A stretch of DNA of 64,000 nucleotides from Urophycis tenuis (taxonomy: Eukaryota; Chordata; Actinopteri; Gadiformes; Phycidae). The position numbers were made by a program, and so were the translations under genes. This document shows, piece after piece, positions 24,061-36,911 of the stretch. How positions within the stretch are numbered: the stretch's first letter is position 1; every line of letters begins with the position of its first letter. Where the stretch lies: NCBI GenBank assembly GCA_036785325.1, contig JAXIVH010000155.1:25001-89000 (forward strand). The letters are read 5' to 3'. The notes under the pieces were generated by a model that saw nothing but the letters and a program-made list of their open reading frames with translations, was not told the DNA's origin and made no database searches.

Positions 24061-24926
24061 ACAACATGTTGCAAAAATGGTGCAAATTGCACTCAGCACA
24101 AACAACCTGATGCTGCTTACTATGTGGATAAACTTATGTCATTGTCATTATTAGTTCAGAGCTAAAAACCTAAAATAATGTACACTATTATGAACGCATC
24201 CAACCAATATATAAATAATCATACACACACACACACAGTATAAAACAACATTATAGCACAATATAACATTTCAGTTACATATCACAACTATTGTGTGTAA
24301 TAGTTTTACTGACTTTTTACCACTCTTAGGCCTACTATTTATTTTAACACACTTACGATTAACCATTGGCCATTGTTTTTGGCTATGCTACAAGGGAGGT
24401 TACAGTAGGTTCATATGTAAATCAATTATTAAAAAAAAGGTAAATGATGAGATATACCCAAAGGGACATAACATTGTGTACAGTATGGCAATATCATTTT
24501 TAAATAGCATCCCCTCAGGTAGTACTTAGGTGGTCTAAACTCTGGCCACCCATGCTAGGGCATACATTTTTTATTTCAGATGTACCAGATACTAAAGTTA
24601 TCTATTTAAAAACATTGGAAGACATTTGACTGTAAAATTAGTTTTTTTTTTCACAAATTCCTCATATCTATTATATATTATATCTATAATTTGATTTTAA
24701 AAAACATTGTTGCACATAACAAGCCATGTTCCTTTTCACCAGTTATCTGACTTTCTAAGTTTTTAATTTCTTATTCATCTTAATCTAATAAGTAATTTAT
24801 ATAAGTATTTACTATTTATTGCAAAGTATAGCTGGCATTCTTATCAACCATAAATGACGAAAATAAAGAGCAGATGGCAAGATTTTCCAGATCCTGAATA
24901 AGCTTTATCTCAAGAGGTTGAGGAGT

Positions 24927-24998
<72 letters not shown>

Positions 24999-25950
24999 TG
25001 TGTGTGTACATGCCTGCATGCGTGTGTGTGTGTCAAGCACATGGTAAATATTATACTCTGTGTGCTCTTTGTTAGGAATTTGAAAGACATTTTGTGATGG
25101 CTCATGAATATCTTGGAAAGGGATTCTTTGGACCTGGTTTCCTAGTTGTGGTAATATATTAAAATACTATTGAATATAATAATAATATTACTCATATGAA
25201 GCAATAACCCATATTGAATGCACACATTCTACATTTGGGAATTTGACTGACGCTGAACAAGATGGTTGGCCCACAGGGTAACAGTGTATTTTTATATATT
25301 TTTTATTCTGTAAAACAATAATGTAAGAGAGCACTTCAGTCTGAGGTTAAGGGTTAGGTTGAGAAGATTGTAGGGTTGGGTTAGGATCTCAAGTCTGTAT
25401 GAGGGTTGGAATACATGTCAGTCCTCAGTGGCTGCAGTTATCTTCACGGCTCTATAACATTTCTCCTCATAAGCAAATGACCATAGGGAATTAGTTTGAA
25501 TCTGAGCAGATTCGCGTATTTGGTCATTGACAGTGCCAAACCCTTTCTAGAAGGCTTACAACTACAATTATTGAGGCTGGGCACACCGGCCATGTGCTTC
25601 TTGGATGGTATTTGTCATGCAACCTTGACTATGTTACACGTTCTCTATCAGGCTGTGTTTGGTGCTAGTCTGATCCTCCCATATACAGTACTTCCTGAGA
25701 GATGTCGAGGGGGAGGGTCTTCTGCAAAGGGGCACAGGGGCAGGCTCTGCTTAGATTGGTCACCCTGAGGGCTTCCAAATATGGTAGTTGATTGAGAATT
25801 TTAACTTATCGATCAAAACCTAGGTGCTGGGTGTTAACCTAGGTGTTGCTAACTGGCAGTATGAACACTACAGCAGTACATGAATGATTATTCCACTACA
25901 GTTTTTACTGCACAATGCTACAATGCTTTTTAAGTCAAATGGGTACATAC
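24061..25950. other. Spacer between the C and D units
   Basis: No gene is seen. It contains a (GT)n tract at 24932-25034. From about 25180 onward it resembles the 3' flanks of E (from about 35540) and F (from about 52880), which marks the start of the D unit's downstream flank. Confidence 0.5.
24932..25034. repeat. (GT)n microsatellite
   Basis: A long, slightly interrupted GT repeat. Confidence 0.95.
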
Positions 25951-27450
25951 TACCACTGCTCAAAAAAATAAAGTGAACACATAATCATTATAATAGAGTC
26001 AATCACACTTCTGGGATATCAACCTGTCCAGTTAGGAAGCAACACTGATTGTGAATCAATTTGACCTGCTGTTGTGCAAATGGGACAGACAACAGGTGGA
26101 AATGAGAGGCAATTTGCAAGACAACCATTATAAACGAACTGTTCTGCAGGTGGTGGCCACTGACCATTTCCCTGTCCTCATCCTTTCTGGCTGATCTTTG
26201 GAACCCTGCAACCCACAAAAGTTGCTCAGGTAGTGCAGCTCATCCAGGATGCCACATCAATGCGCACTGTGGCAAGAAGGTTTCCTTTGTCTCCCAGCAC
26301 AGCGTCAAGAGCATTGAAGAGATACCAGGAGACAGGCCAGTACACCAGGAGATGTGGAGGGGGCCGTAGGAGGACAACAACCCAGCAGCAGGAACGTTAT
26401 CTGGTCTTTTGTGCAAGGAGGAATAGGAGGAGCACTGCCAGAACCTACAAAACAACCTCCAGCAGGCCACTAATGTGCATGTTGCTGCTCAAACTGTGAG
26501 AAACAGCCTCCATTAGGGTGGTATGAGGGCCCAACACCCACAAGTGGGGCCTGTGCTCACAGCCCAACACCATGCAGCCTGATTCGCATTTGCCACAGAA
26601 CACCAGGATTGGCAGATTCACCATTGGCATCCTGAGCTCTTCACAGATGAGAGCAGGTTCAAACTGAGCACATGTGACAGACGTGAAAGAGTCTGGAGAT
26701 GCCGTGGAGAACGTTCTGCTGCCTGCAACATCCTCCATCCTGACCAGTTTGTGGGTCAATGATGGTCTGGGGAGGCATATCCTTGGAGGCTTGCACAGAC
26801 CTCCATGTGCTAGCCAGAGGTATCATGCCTGCCATTAGGTACCGGGATGAGATCCTCAGACCCATTGTCAGGCCCACTGTTATGCTGGTGCATGGGCCCT
26901 GGGTTCCTTCTCATGCATGCCAATGCTCGGTCTCATGTGGCTGTAGTGTGTCAGCAGTTCCTGCATGACTAAGGCATTGATGCCTTGAACTGGCCTGCCC
27001 GTTCCCCAGACCTGAATCCAATCAAGCACATCTGGGACATCATATCTCGTTCCATCCACGGATGCCACGTCACACCAGACTGTCCAGGAGTTGACTGATG
27101 CCCTGATCCAGGTCTGGGAGAATATCTGTCGTCTGATCAGCAGCATGCGCAGACATTGTAGGGAGTGCATGCAGGCACGTAGAGGCCACACACACTACTG
27201 AGCCTCATTTTGAATTATCTTGAGGAATTTCCACAGAAGTTGGATCAGCCTGTGATCTGATTTTTCCACTTTTATTTTGAGTCTGATTCTGGATCCAGAC
27301 CTCTATGAGTTAATGTTTTGATTTCCATTGATCATTTTGTTCTCAACGCATTCCACTATCTAATGAATAAAGATTTTCAACTGGAATATTTCATTCATCA
27401 AGATCTAGGACGTGTTGTTTAAGTGTTCCCTTTATTTTTTGAGCAATGTA
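25951..27450. mobile_element. Degenerate Tc1-like (Tc1/mariner) transposon
   Basis: The ends are inverted repeats, TACCACTGCTCAAAAAAATA at the left and, reversed, TACATTGCTCAAAAAATAAA at the right, both ending on TA as expected for a TA target site. At about 1.5 kb the length is right for a full Tc1 element. The transposase lies on the plus strand in broken frames. An N-terminal helix-turn-helix region at 26233-26499 includes TVARRFPLSPSTASRALKRY and a later RRNRRSTA. Downstream pieces contain FTDESRF, HANARSHVA and PARSPDLNPIKH, the usual catalytic surroundings. Several stops and frameshifts make it non-autonomous. It sits in the downstream flank of pseudogene D and is absent at the matching places in E and F. 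Confidence 0.85.
26233..27200 (+). pseudogene. Tc1 transposase relic
   Basis: Recognisable transposase segments spread over at least two frames: DNA-binding N-terminus (26233-26499), FTDESRF (about 26640-26665), HANARSHVAVVCQQFLHD (about 26915-26970) and LNWPARSPDLNPIKHIWDI (about 26985-27040). In-frame stops after the first DDE segment and in the C-terminal third show it is dead. Confidence 0.8.
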
Positions 27451-28445
27451 TGATATGCAAAGCCAAAATATCATTTGGCAGCCTTAAATGTACTTGGACT
27501 TCAAAAGGTGGGGAAGAAACTGAGCCCAGTATCAGCTGTCTACATAAACTACTTTCTAAAGCACGGACCAGGGCCCAGGGTTCTGATAGACCTATGTATA
27601 CAGAGGTTTTGACCTGTTTGACCTACGGCAAAGGTCTTTCATTGTTGGTCTTGATCTGTTACCCTGGTACCTGGTATCTTGTACCCACATCTCTAAACCA
27701 TTTCTAAAATGACACAATGACAACAATTAAATATTCAAGAAAATCCATTATATAATGGTAGCTCCTATGATGGTGCACTGATCTTATATATTAGGGGCCC
27801 TAAGGCCATTGTAATTCTGTAGGAAGGTTTGGGCTTGCTTGAAAATTATCAGTGGGTGTTTCCAATGTGGTTTGAGCCCCATCTGCTGGAATTCTGTGCA
27901 GGTGCGGCAATAGCATATTATAGCCATAGTCACTTACTAAATGCATTAATTATATCGTTGTTTGCCTTCTCTATACCTAAATGAGAACCCTGAAAACATA
28001 TACCTGTGGACCAGTTGTAATGTATTTCAGACAGAGTTGAGAAATACAGGATACAAACCTCCAACCATTACTATACCAAACACTAGTAGACTGATTATTG
28101 ATGGAGAAAGACAATTGGATGCAACGACTTGAGGATTCACCTTCTTGCACAAATGATGATTCAGTGTCCCTGTATGATAATAGATAATGTTGATTAAAGT
28201 AAAGTTGAGTTCGTTTAGTAAAGTAAATATTGTGCATTTATTATTTACTACTGAGCAAACTAGTACTCCAGTACACTTCGTTGTGCAGTCTCTGAGGATT
28301 ACCATACCCTTCAGATAACCTCCATCAAGGCTGTCAATAATGAATAAGGAGTAGCTGTTGAACTACTATCATTCAATATAATATTTTACATTGTAGTTTG
28401 TTATTGTCAAGAACAACGGTGTCATGATGTGCAGTGAAAGAAAAG
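27451..28445. other. Downstream flank of the D pseudogene
   Basis: No gene is seen. The sequence is a diverged copy of the E 3' flank (about 37080-38060), for example the GAATTCTG...GCAGGTGC...CAAT region and the stretch just before the TTTATT at 28454. Confidence 0.5.
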
Positions 28446-28453
28446 AGAACATC

Positions 28454-28459
28454 TTTATT
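28454..28459 (-). promoter_or_regulatory. Orphan polyadenylation signal of the D unit
   Basis: AATAAA on the minus strand, in a block aligned with the same hexamer at 38053-38058 (E) and 54745-54750 (F). Its conservation across three units suggests it marks the ancestral 3' end. Here the exons it served are deleted. Confidence 0.5.
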
Positions 28460-28487
28460 TATCATTGCACAAGTACAGGTACTATAC

Positions 28488-28811
28488 GATAGCTCAGTAG
28501 CTCAGTGGGTAGAGCGGGTGGACAGAGCGGGTCGTTCACTAACTGTAGGGTCGGCGGTGTGATCCCCACTTCCAACTGTCCATATGTCAAACCCCACAAA
28601 TGTACCGATTATAAGTCGCTTTGGACAAAAGTGTCTGCAAATTAAATGCCCCTTTTTTTGTCTTTTTTTTTTTGAAGCACAAAGCCACACGCATAGCCAC
28701 ACTCAGGGCAGTGGGCAGCCGCAGTGCAGTGCCCAGGACCAACTCCATGTGTCATGCTTGTGCCTTGTTCAAGGGCACTGGCAGGGGCATTAACCTAACA
28801 CCTACGTTCTT
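28488..28811. mobile_element. tRNA-derived SINE and second repeat filling the D deletion
   Basis: About 28491-28655 has a tRNA-like head (TAGCTCAGTGGGTAGAGCGG as an A box, GGTGTGATCCCC as a B box) and the fish SINE tail ATAAGTCGCTTTGGACAAAA. About 28660-28811 resembles another common fish repeat (GGGCAGTGGGCAGCCGCAGT, TTCAAGGGCACTGGCAGGGG). The block lies exactly between the D 3' flank and the broken exon 6 of D. Confidence 0.65.
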
Positions 28812-30784
28812 GTAGCTCTTCATGGATTTAATCATATGGGCAATTCTATAAACAGCCTTGTAGACATTGTAAGAAATCCATAGCTGTGAAAAATCTGAAT
28901 AGATATTTTTCATACTTTCCAGATCCTCTGATCCAAAACACACAGGTTTATCATTTTCACTTTCCATTATATTGTCAGTCTTGGCACCTAGATGGCACCC
29001 AAATAACTTTTCCCAAAAAGGGATCAGAGAGGGATTCTCAGAGGCATCTGGGTTTGAGGGATGCAGGCGAAGTAGAAAATCTTGAAGGCCAGGAATGTAT
29101 ACTGCAACCCTATAGTGCCCTGAAGGATATGATGGTACTTGGGAGGGGTGGAGAGCAAATGGGCTGTGCTCCATGAGTCACTTGCCAGCCACTGTATCTG
29201 TATCCCTGTTAGTCCCTGTCTGAAAGCAGAGACAATATGTATTGTATCTTTAATCCCAATGTAAGGTATTTGAAATTGCAGGTTAGAAGATCCTATAAAC
29301 CAAAGTAGCCAAAACAATTTATTTTAAATAGTTATTTTTTGTATGGAATTGTGTGGAGTGCGTCGTCAAACAGTGCTGCAGTGTCTTGCTCCACCGTAAA
29401 TATCAAAACCACCCAAGCCCTCGAAGACCGAATCCTGGAAACAATAGCGGCCATCGCTTTTCTTGCATAGTTCTTAAGGATAATCTCATGGAGGGCCAGA
29501 CAGACAGACAGACAATACTTAAACCTAATAAATCAAATATATATACACTATATACACATATACACAAATATATATACACTCAAATATATATACACATTGG
29601 CAAAGATTGTTCCACCACTATGACCATAAACGTCATCTCCAGCTATTACCTACCCATGTCCAGTCAAATGACTAGCTGTACTAGTGCATCCATCTTTAAA
29701 GGATGGGATAGCATAAACCATGAGTACAACAAAGATGATTAAGCAACATGTCAGGTTAGGTACAAAATCTGATTCAATAAAAATTGTTGTTATACATTTA
29801 TACATGGAGACTCTAACCTGGAAGAGGTCACTATGGTTCTTAGAAGGAAGGATACTCATTTTTGTCACTGAAATAAGCACAGCTAGAGAAATAGATCACC
29901 TAAAAGGAGAAAAGTGTAGAATAGACATCACAATTTTATTTTGAAGTGGGGTGAATACGGGAGTGGAGCCAGGCAAAATGAGGAGATGGGCTACATTAAT
30001 GGACAATGGCGATGTCTGACCTGAGGCACTAATAGAGACTTTGTGGATCCTGTATCTCCCATCACCACTGGAATAACCCTAAGACACATGTGGTTATCTA
30101 CCATCTCTACCTCTGAACCTTGCTTGGTTCCCATCAGCTCCATGACCGCCTTCAAGGCCTGGTAGGGAGTGCTGCATGAATCATATATCTTATAGCCCAG
30201 AGTCACATTTGGAAGGAGTTTTCCTTCCCTGTTGATCTCTTCAATGGCAAAGATCATAGTTTGTGCCATGCGAAATATTCGCAAAATAAAGCTAAAGGAT
30301 AAAAGACAGAATCTGTTATTATCTGTATCATACAGCCCAATGTCGGTATGGAAGTCACAATTTCGGCTATTGAAACCATAAGCTCATACATTTCTTATGC
30401 TTGAAAATCATGTACAAAGAAAAAAAATATTTGACAGGAGAAATAGAAATCGCATGTATCTCATGAATCTTTCACGACTTTGCCAAAGGCATGGACTTCT
30501 GCTGACAGTATTATGTGGGCAAACATTACTGGTCTCACCTGGAGCAGCGTAGGTTTGAAGGCATTGTGGTGAATGAATGATGCGGCTCCACTGCTGTTTC
30601 ATGGACAGGAAACAGACCACCCAGTGTGATGTTCCCAGTTCCTTGCAGCACAGGCAGGGATATGGAACATGGCATTTGTTTATTTACATTGCTGTGCCTC
30701 CCAGCCACAGTTTACTGGAGAAATTCCCGTCCACAGTGCATGTAAATGCAGAAAACCTGACCAAAAAACTTGCAGCCAATTCAT
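28812..30784 (-). pseudogene. Receptor D: truncated OlfC/V2R pseudogene
   Basis: Homologous to receptor C but decayed. Exon 1 (30784-30539) begins MNWLQVFW and hits TAA at 30682-30680. Exon 2 (30291-30021) has lost about 27 bp near its end. Exon 3 (29899-29818) is 82 bp instead of 87, a frameshift. Exon 4 (about 29693-29596) has several indels. Exon 5 (about 29498-29350) is cut short by a CAGACAGA tract and has lost its splice donor. Exon 6 (29219-28812) has indels and breaks off after the KSMKSYKN region. The 228-bp exon, linker exon and both 7TM exons are gone, replaced by the repeat block at 28488-28811. It cannot encode a receptor. Confidence 0.9.
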
Positions 30785-31030
30785 TTTATTTGCAACCAAA
30801 ATACAAATGCGTGTGTGAGACAAAGAACAGTTGAGACTGGCAGCATTTCGAATGATGGATATCTGGACATGTATGTGTTCAGCATGGGCGTAGGTTTGGT
30901 TTGAAATGTGCTGGGGACAGAGACGCATTCGGAAGTGCATTTTCAGAAGTGCAATGACGCGCATTCATTTTTTTCCCCCTTTCGCGCAGGTCATGTTAAT
31001 TAATAAAATTGTATGCAAAAATGTGATGAT

Positions 31031-31101
<71 letters not shown>

Positions 31102-31765
31102 GCGATGTCTTGACTATGCTCACGCACAGAGCTCTAATAATTTTCATTGGATAATGTGATTCAGATAGGTGCAGTTCATGGCATTGTCTACCTGCTGAAT
31201 GTAACCGCTGTGAAACAATCGGGAAATAACGTTTAATTTCTCTGATTAACGGCTTTATCGAGACCGGCGCTCGCTCTGTTATTGTTACTCTATGTCTCTC
31301 TACCAAAGTGCTCTCTCTCTCCGTCTCTCTCGTCATCGGACACAAATCAAATTAAATGTTGTTTCTATTTTGTGTAAATTAGGTTAATGCTTTTGTGTTT
31401 TCTTGTATTATCAGTTCAAGTTGCTGTACTTGCCTGAGGAAATCGTGGATAGTAGCGTGTTTTGTAACGTGTTGGGGGAGTGTTTCCCATAATGCATTGC
31501 GACATTCTGGCATTCTGTGTCATTACATGTTATTGCTATTAGATAGGGTTTGGAAGGGAATGTTCAGGACATGTTGGGTTGCATTTAACTGTTTCATTAC
31601 GTTCACTTTGTTGACTGTTGTTTTTGGGATGAGTCAGGGAGCACCATTACTCAACGCACTATGGCATCTTTCCATACCACTACCACGCCATCATGGAGCG
31701 GACAGTCCACTTGTGACCCTGTCATACTAAAGCGACTTGTAAGAGTAGAGCTCATCTCTCTTTGC
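30785..31765. other. Upstream flank of pseudogene D, unit-specific part
   Basis: No gene is seen. It contains a (CA)n tract at 31032-31099. The promoter block conserved upstream of C, E and F is not recognisable here, and the stretch from about 30885 (ATGGGCGTAGGTTTGG) looks like inserted sequence of hAT type, though its far end is not defined. Confidence 0.4.
31032..31099. repeat. (CA)n microsatellite
   Basis: About 66 bp of CA repeat. Confidence 0.95.
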
Positions 31766-31842
31766 TGAGCTTGACGTAGCTCAGCCTGCATTCAATGACT
31801 CAGTGGTGAAAGACACCGGTGCGAATTCCACACGGGGGATTT
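31766..31842 (+). mobile_element. Possible tRNA-like SINE head
   Basis: GACGTAGCTCAGCCTGC resembles a polymerase III A box, and GGTGCGAATTCC, about 45 bp later, a B box. No cloverleaf can be completed, so this is at most a SINE remnant. Confidence 0.3.
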
Positions 31843-33420
31843 CATAAAAAGTGATGGGTACAAAATGACTCATGACGAAATCTGGTAGGTACGCGTGTGT
31901 TTCTAATAGTTAATTAGTATAGTATAATACCATATCATTATATTTTATAATCATATTGTTAAATATGATTACATGATTTGTCTGCATTTTACGATCCTTC
32001 ATTTTTGTCAGGGGTAAATCAGAAAATAGGAAGAATATTATCAAAGTCCTCCTCATTCTGAAGTAAAGCTGGGGGGTTGATGGCTTGAATGTGTGTCATA
32101 TCACATCATCACAGCTTCAAGGTCATAGGTATAAATGTCCTAGAATTGCCTTGTCTCATATGAGTGGATTAGTGTGTGAGTGAATTTGTGGCTCAGAGCA
32201 AAACCCCTGCAGGATAGACAACAAAAACTAAACGCCAGACTCTGGTGAATATGAGAATTGACAAAGGTACACAATGTACTGCCTGGGGACAGAGGTGCCC
32301 ATGTTCTCTTAATGTGCTAAGTTAATGTGTGTCCCACTGGGGAGGATTATTGTTGAGGTAAAAAAATGGTTCTTTGAAACTGTGTCCTTTCTCTCTGAGC
32401 CCTGAGGGAGCATAGACTCAGCAAAGCCTAACTCTGAGACCTAAGGTTCATTTAAGGGAGAAGATACATTACAATGTGATATGTTTAAATTAAGTGATAT
32501 AAGGGGCAATTTTCACTCATCCATTGTCCCCAGGGGGCAGTATCAATACAATTTGGTCGTTACAACCAACACCAAGAGACAAGCCACCAATGAGTAATCA
32601 TTTGGATTACAAATTAGTCTAAATTAAAATTAGAATGATGAAATTGAGTCAATTAGAGAAAAAAACTTTGATGATTGCCTTGTCCCACTGACTTACTATG
32701 TCATCATCCATAAGACTTCCAGAATTATATTCTTACTTATATTTATTGTTTCCTTGGAAATAACTCAACTTTGCTTAATTTACATTCACGTATGAATTAC
32801 AAGTTTTACTCCGTTTAAAGTGGAAATCTCAAATATGATGCACAGCCCCTGAATTTTAAGTATTATGAATTATGTGTTGTTGGCGACACTGTATGTCTGG
32901 GAGAAATGCAATTAATCAATTGCCATAATTATTTTTTCTGTGTCACTAAATTGCCTACAATTACCTCACACAGACCACAATGGTTTGACAACAGTTTACT
33001 TTGAAATGTATCTAACCAATTGTCCCATAACATGTACCTGAAATACTTGATTTATGCAAATATAAAGAACCTAATGAACTCAAATACAATGGCTAAATGT
33101 ACTAAAAACATGAAGCCGAAGGGTTTGGATGAACGTAAGATATCTGGCAACAGATGAGAAAAGTAGGATCTGCTTATCAGGATAGTTCACAGTTTGTTTT
33201 GTCATTTGTCCAGCCAAAATAGACTATAGTATTATAAATGACATGTCAATCGCATGTTCTTTCATACTTAGCTTTTTTTTTTGCCTTACTTTTGAATCAC
33301 TGAATATTGAATAAGATGTGTGCTGCTTGCTATTGTTTGGTCTATCCAGGAAATGGTAATTGAGGCTTGGGCCTGGTTGGTGGTTCAAGTTCTGGCTGAT
33401 TGGCGTCTGTAATGGATTAA
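31843..33420. other. Upstream flank of D shared with the other units
   Basis: No gene is seen. About 32040-32420 is a diverged copy of 21560-21900 (upstream of C). Confidence 0.5.
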
Positions 33421-33540
33421 ACCATTTACATTTACATTTAGGGCATTTAGCAGACACTTTTATTCAAAGCGACTTACAATAAGTACATTCGTCAGAAGGC
33501 GAAACATTTAATTGCTGTTAAATAAGCAAGTCACCAGAAC
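33421..33540 (-). mobile_element. Fish SINE/L2-type tail fragment
   Basis: The plus strand reads ACATTTAGGGCATTTAGCAG then AAAGCGACTTACAATAAGTA, the typical reverse-oriented retroposon tail. It is a truncated copy within the D-unit upstream flank. Confidence 0.6.
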
Positions 33541-33959
33541 AAGTGATAAACCACTAACCATTATCCTGAAACCTTTAAAAATTGCCACACATTTGACATA
33601 ACCATATGTTATTCTAAATGTAGTCCTGCCAAACCGAAAAGACACATAACCTGGTAACGGGTACTCAAATTGTAATTTGATAATAATTTGTATATTCGGT
33701 GCCAAAACAATCTAAGGAGAATTGTTGTCTTTGGATTTAGGTAAAATCTAAATCAAAAGTTGAGGAAGATGGAGAACTGAAGCAAAATAGCATTAAAGTG
33801 AACTATAATCTATTGTCAATCGTACTGCTTTAAAGACTTAGAATGAATATAAATGTTATAAGCTTTATTAAATCATGCAATAAACTAAATTAAACATTAC
33901 TACTAAAATGTGATCCAACCTGTGATATCTGTGCATGAAAATTAATGTAATTTAGTTTA

Positions 33960-34420
33960 ATGGGTAGAAAACATTAAGATCGACCAGTAATTAAATTGAG
34001 ACTTTCCCATAAGGCTTCAGGATCGGCTTGTTTGTGAATTTGTCTGGATGCTGGGAAATTGCCCATCGAGACCATAGTGTAGCCTGCAGTGTTGTTTTAA
34101 TCAACTGCAAATTGCAACATGCAGTCATGTGTAACAAAAACATGCAACTCGGGTTAATGGTTACTGTTTATGCACTGTGGGAAAGATGTCACCATCTGAG
34201 AACTTCCAATTTACTTTTTACCCAGGTGACCAGGGCAGGAAGCAGGGTCTAGCTGGGCAAGCAAAGGCAGGTAGGGGTTGATGACACAGTGATGACATCT
34301 GGGCCCTTGGCTATGAGAAGGTGTTCACCAGGTGTGGTTTGGAAAATTAATTAATTTACCATCTCCCAAAAGGGAGTTCTATGCTCTTTTCAACAACATG
34401 TTGCAAAAACTCGGCACAAA
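33960..34420. promoter_or_regulatory. Conserved non-coding block upstream of D
   Basis: Close copy of 23645-24060, about 3.2 kb upstream of the pseudogene start. It keeps GATCGGCTTGTTTGTGAATT, CCCAGGTGACCAGGGCAGG, GATGACACAGTGATGACATC and TCTCCCAAAAGGGAG. It remains well conserved although the gene it would serve is dead. Confidence 0.4.
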
Positions 34421-35322
34421 CAACCTGATTCTGTGGATAAACTTTACTAACTGATAAACTCAGACTTTTCACTTTTTCGATCACTAGTCTGCTTTAATTT
34501 ATAGTTTTTACATATAAGGGGATACGACTTCATTATCTATCAAAAAAAAAACTAAAACTGGGGTTGTTATCAACCAATAACTTGACTAATATAACATCAG
34601 CAGATGGCGAGAATGTCTCGATCCTGTATAAGCTTCATCTCAAGAGGTTGAGAAGTGTTCATCATGTGTGTGTGTGGCACCAGGTAAAAAGGATATTCTA
34701 GATTACAATTTGTGTGTTCACTGGTACGCATTTGACAGATTATCCTCTTTTGTGATAACTCAAAAATATCCGAGAAAGGGATTCATTGGACCTTAGTAGT
34801 GGTGTGTGTTGTCAAAAATTGCAACTGCATTGTATTGGAGAAAATAAACCGAGTGAAAGAGATTCTGTTTTGAGACAGAAACGTCTGTAAGGCAAATACA
34901 TCAGTAAACAGAATCATGATGCAATGTGTCTATAGTGGTGTGTTCATTGGGGAGGGGTGAGCTTCCTACAAGGACTTCCTTAGTTATTCATACGGAAACA
35001 GCCGCTGGAAGGAGCAGTCATGATTCAAGTGTTCATGAGATGCCAGGCTCTTGTGGCAGATCCTTGAGATAACCCTCAACTATTCTCTAAAATATGCCTA
35101 AATATTTAAAAGATCGCTTCATCAAATGTTACAAAGAACAGAACCATGCTGGGGTAGATCATGGAAATACATAAAGGAAATACATACAGTATATACAAAC
35201 ATATACATACATGTGTAAGTGTTCCAATTTGCCAAAAAAAACTTTTAATAAATATCTTATTTCAACAATCATACAGAGATTATTTTAAGTATTGCATGAA
35301 ACTATTACAAAATATGAAATCT

Positions 35323-35324
<2 letters not shown>

Positions 35325-35388
<64 letters not shown>
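35325..35388. repeat. (GT)n microsatellite
   Basis: About 62 bp of GT repeat. The same position in the F copy (52699-52717) has only a short run, so the tract changed length after duplication. Confidence 0.95.
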
Positions 35389-36290
35389 CAGACTTCAAAG
35401 TACTTAAATGAAACAAAACAAATCCATCAATCAATCTAATATTGATTATAACTTCCTGTATAAAACACAAACTTACTCATCAGGTAATGAATACCATTAC
35501 TACTATTAGTCATACTGTTGTTATTTGTAATTTGCAATGGTGATATTAAATATAAAGCAATAATCCATATTGATTGCCCACATTTTAGATTTGGGAATTT
35601 GACTGACACTGAGCAAGATCGTCAGCTCACAGGGTAGGCCTTAAAAGGCCAAACCCTTGAGGAAGGGATCAAAATTTAGGCTTTTTGCATTGAGTTAAGA
35701 AAAGTTCAATTTACAAGACAGATGTGTGTCTGGTTTTGGCGACACAGTTAGTGGGCTATGCCATTCAGTGCATGATTTGGTGGTTACACCAAGCTCCGGA
35801 ATTCTTCAGTCTTAGAGTCACCATTGGGTTCAGAGGAGAGTAGGGCTGGGATAGGATTTCACGTCTCTATTAGGGTTGGAATACATGTCAGTCAGTCCTC
35901 AGTTGCAGCAGTTATCTTGGATGGCTCTATAGCATTTCACCTCTAAATGAAACATGGAAAATGTAATTGACTTGAATGTGAGCAGGCTGGCATATTTTGT
36001 CATTGACAGTGCCAAGCGTTTTGGCCACCTCATACGACCCTAGAAGGGATAGAACTCTTAGGGCTGGGCACCCTAGCTATGTGCTTCTTGGATGGTATTC
36101 ATCACGCAACCTTTAATCTGTTTCACATCGTCTATCAGGCTGTGTTATGCTAGTTTCCTCCTCCCATATCCCGAGTGATGTCGAGGGGGAGGGCCTTCTG
36201 CAGAAGGGCGGGTCCAGGCGGAGGGCCTGGTTTGATTGGTCACCCTGGGGACCACCCCTTCTAAATCTGGCTGTTGAATTTGAACTTATT
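35389..36290. other. Downstream flank of receptor E
   Basis: No gene is seen. It is nearly identical to 52718-53610. Confidence 0.6.
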
Positions 36291-36908
36291 CAGTACGTTT
36301 ACATGCAGCAAGAAATTCGAATTTCTGATCGGATCAGATAATGACATGCGTAAGACCGGATCACTTGTCCGAGTATACATGCCGTTCAGAGAATCGGATT
36401 AACAGCTGGAGTATAGCTGACTCCGGACGCTATGTGGTGCTGCGCATGCGCAGAATGCAAAATCCGATTCAGATCCGATTGCTGAGTATACATGCCGTTA
36501 AAAGTCTGACTATGAACAAATTATCTAGGAGTACGTTTACATGCAGCAAGAAATTCGAATTTCTGATCGGATCAGATAATGACATGCGTAAAACTGGATC
36601 ACTTGTCCGAGTATACATGCCGTTCATAGAATCGGATTAACAGCCGGAGCATGGGCTGACTCTGGACGCTATGTGGTGCTGCGCATGTGCAGAATGGCAC
36701 TGCGCATGCGCAGAATGCAAAATCCGATTCAGATCCGATTGCTGAGTATACATGCCGTTAAAAGTCCGAACGAATTATCTAGGTGTTGTTTTCCGATTTT
36801 GAGATGTCCGAAGTAGGTCGGATTAAGGTGTTTACATGCACTTTAAAAGTCTGAACGATGTCTTATACAATTAGAAATTCGAATTTCTTGCTGCATGTAA
36901 ACGTACTG
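36291..36908. mobile_element. Palindromic MITE, only in the E copy
   Basis: Left end CAGTACGTTTACATGCAGCA, right end its inverse (TGCTGCATGTAAACGTACTG). It is flanked by ATT on both sides (36288-36290 and 36909-36911). The matching F sequence (about 53605-53620) runs straight through without it. About 240 bp of the element is tandemly duplicated, with the terminal motif starting again at 36531. No coding capacity. Confidence 0.85.
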
Positions 36909-36911
36909 ATT

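Noticed and set aside
26233..26499. Stand-alone DNA-binding protein gene
   Set aside because: It is the helix-turn-helix end of a dead Tc1 transposase lying within matched inverted repeats.
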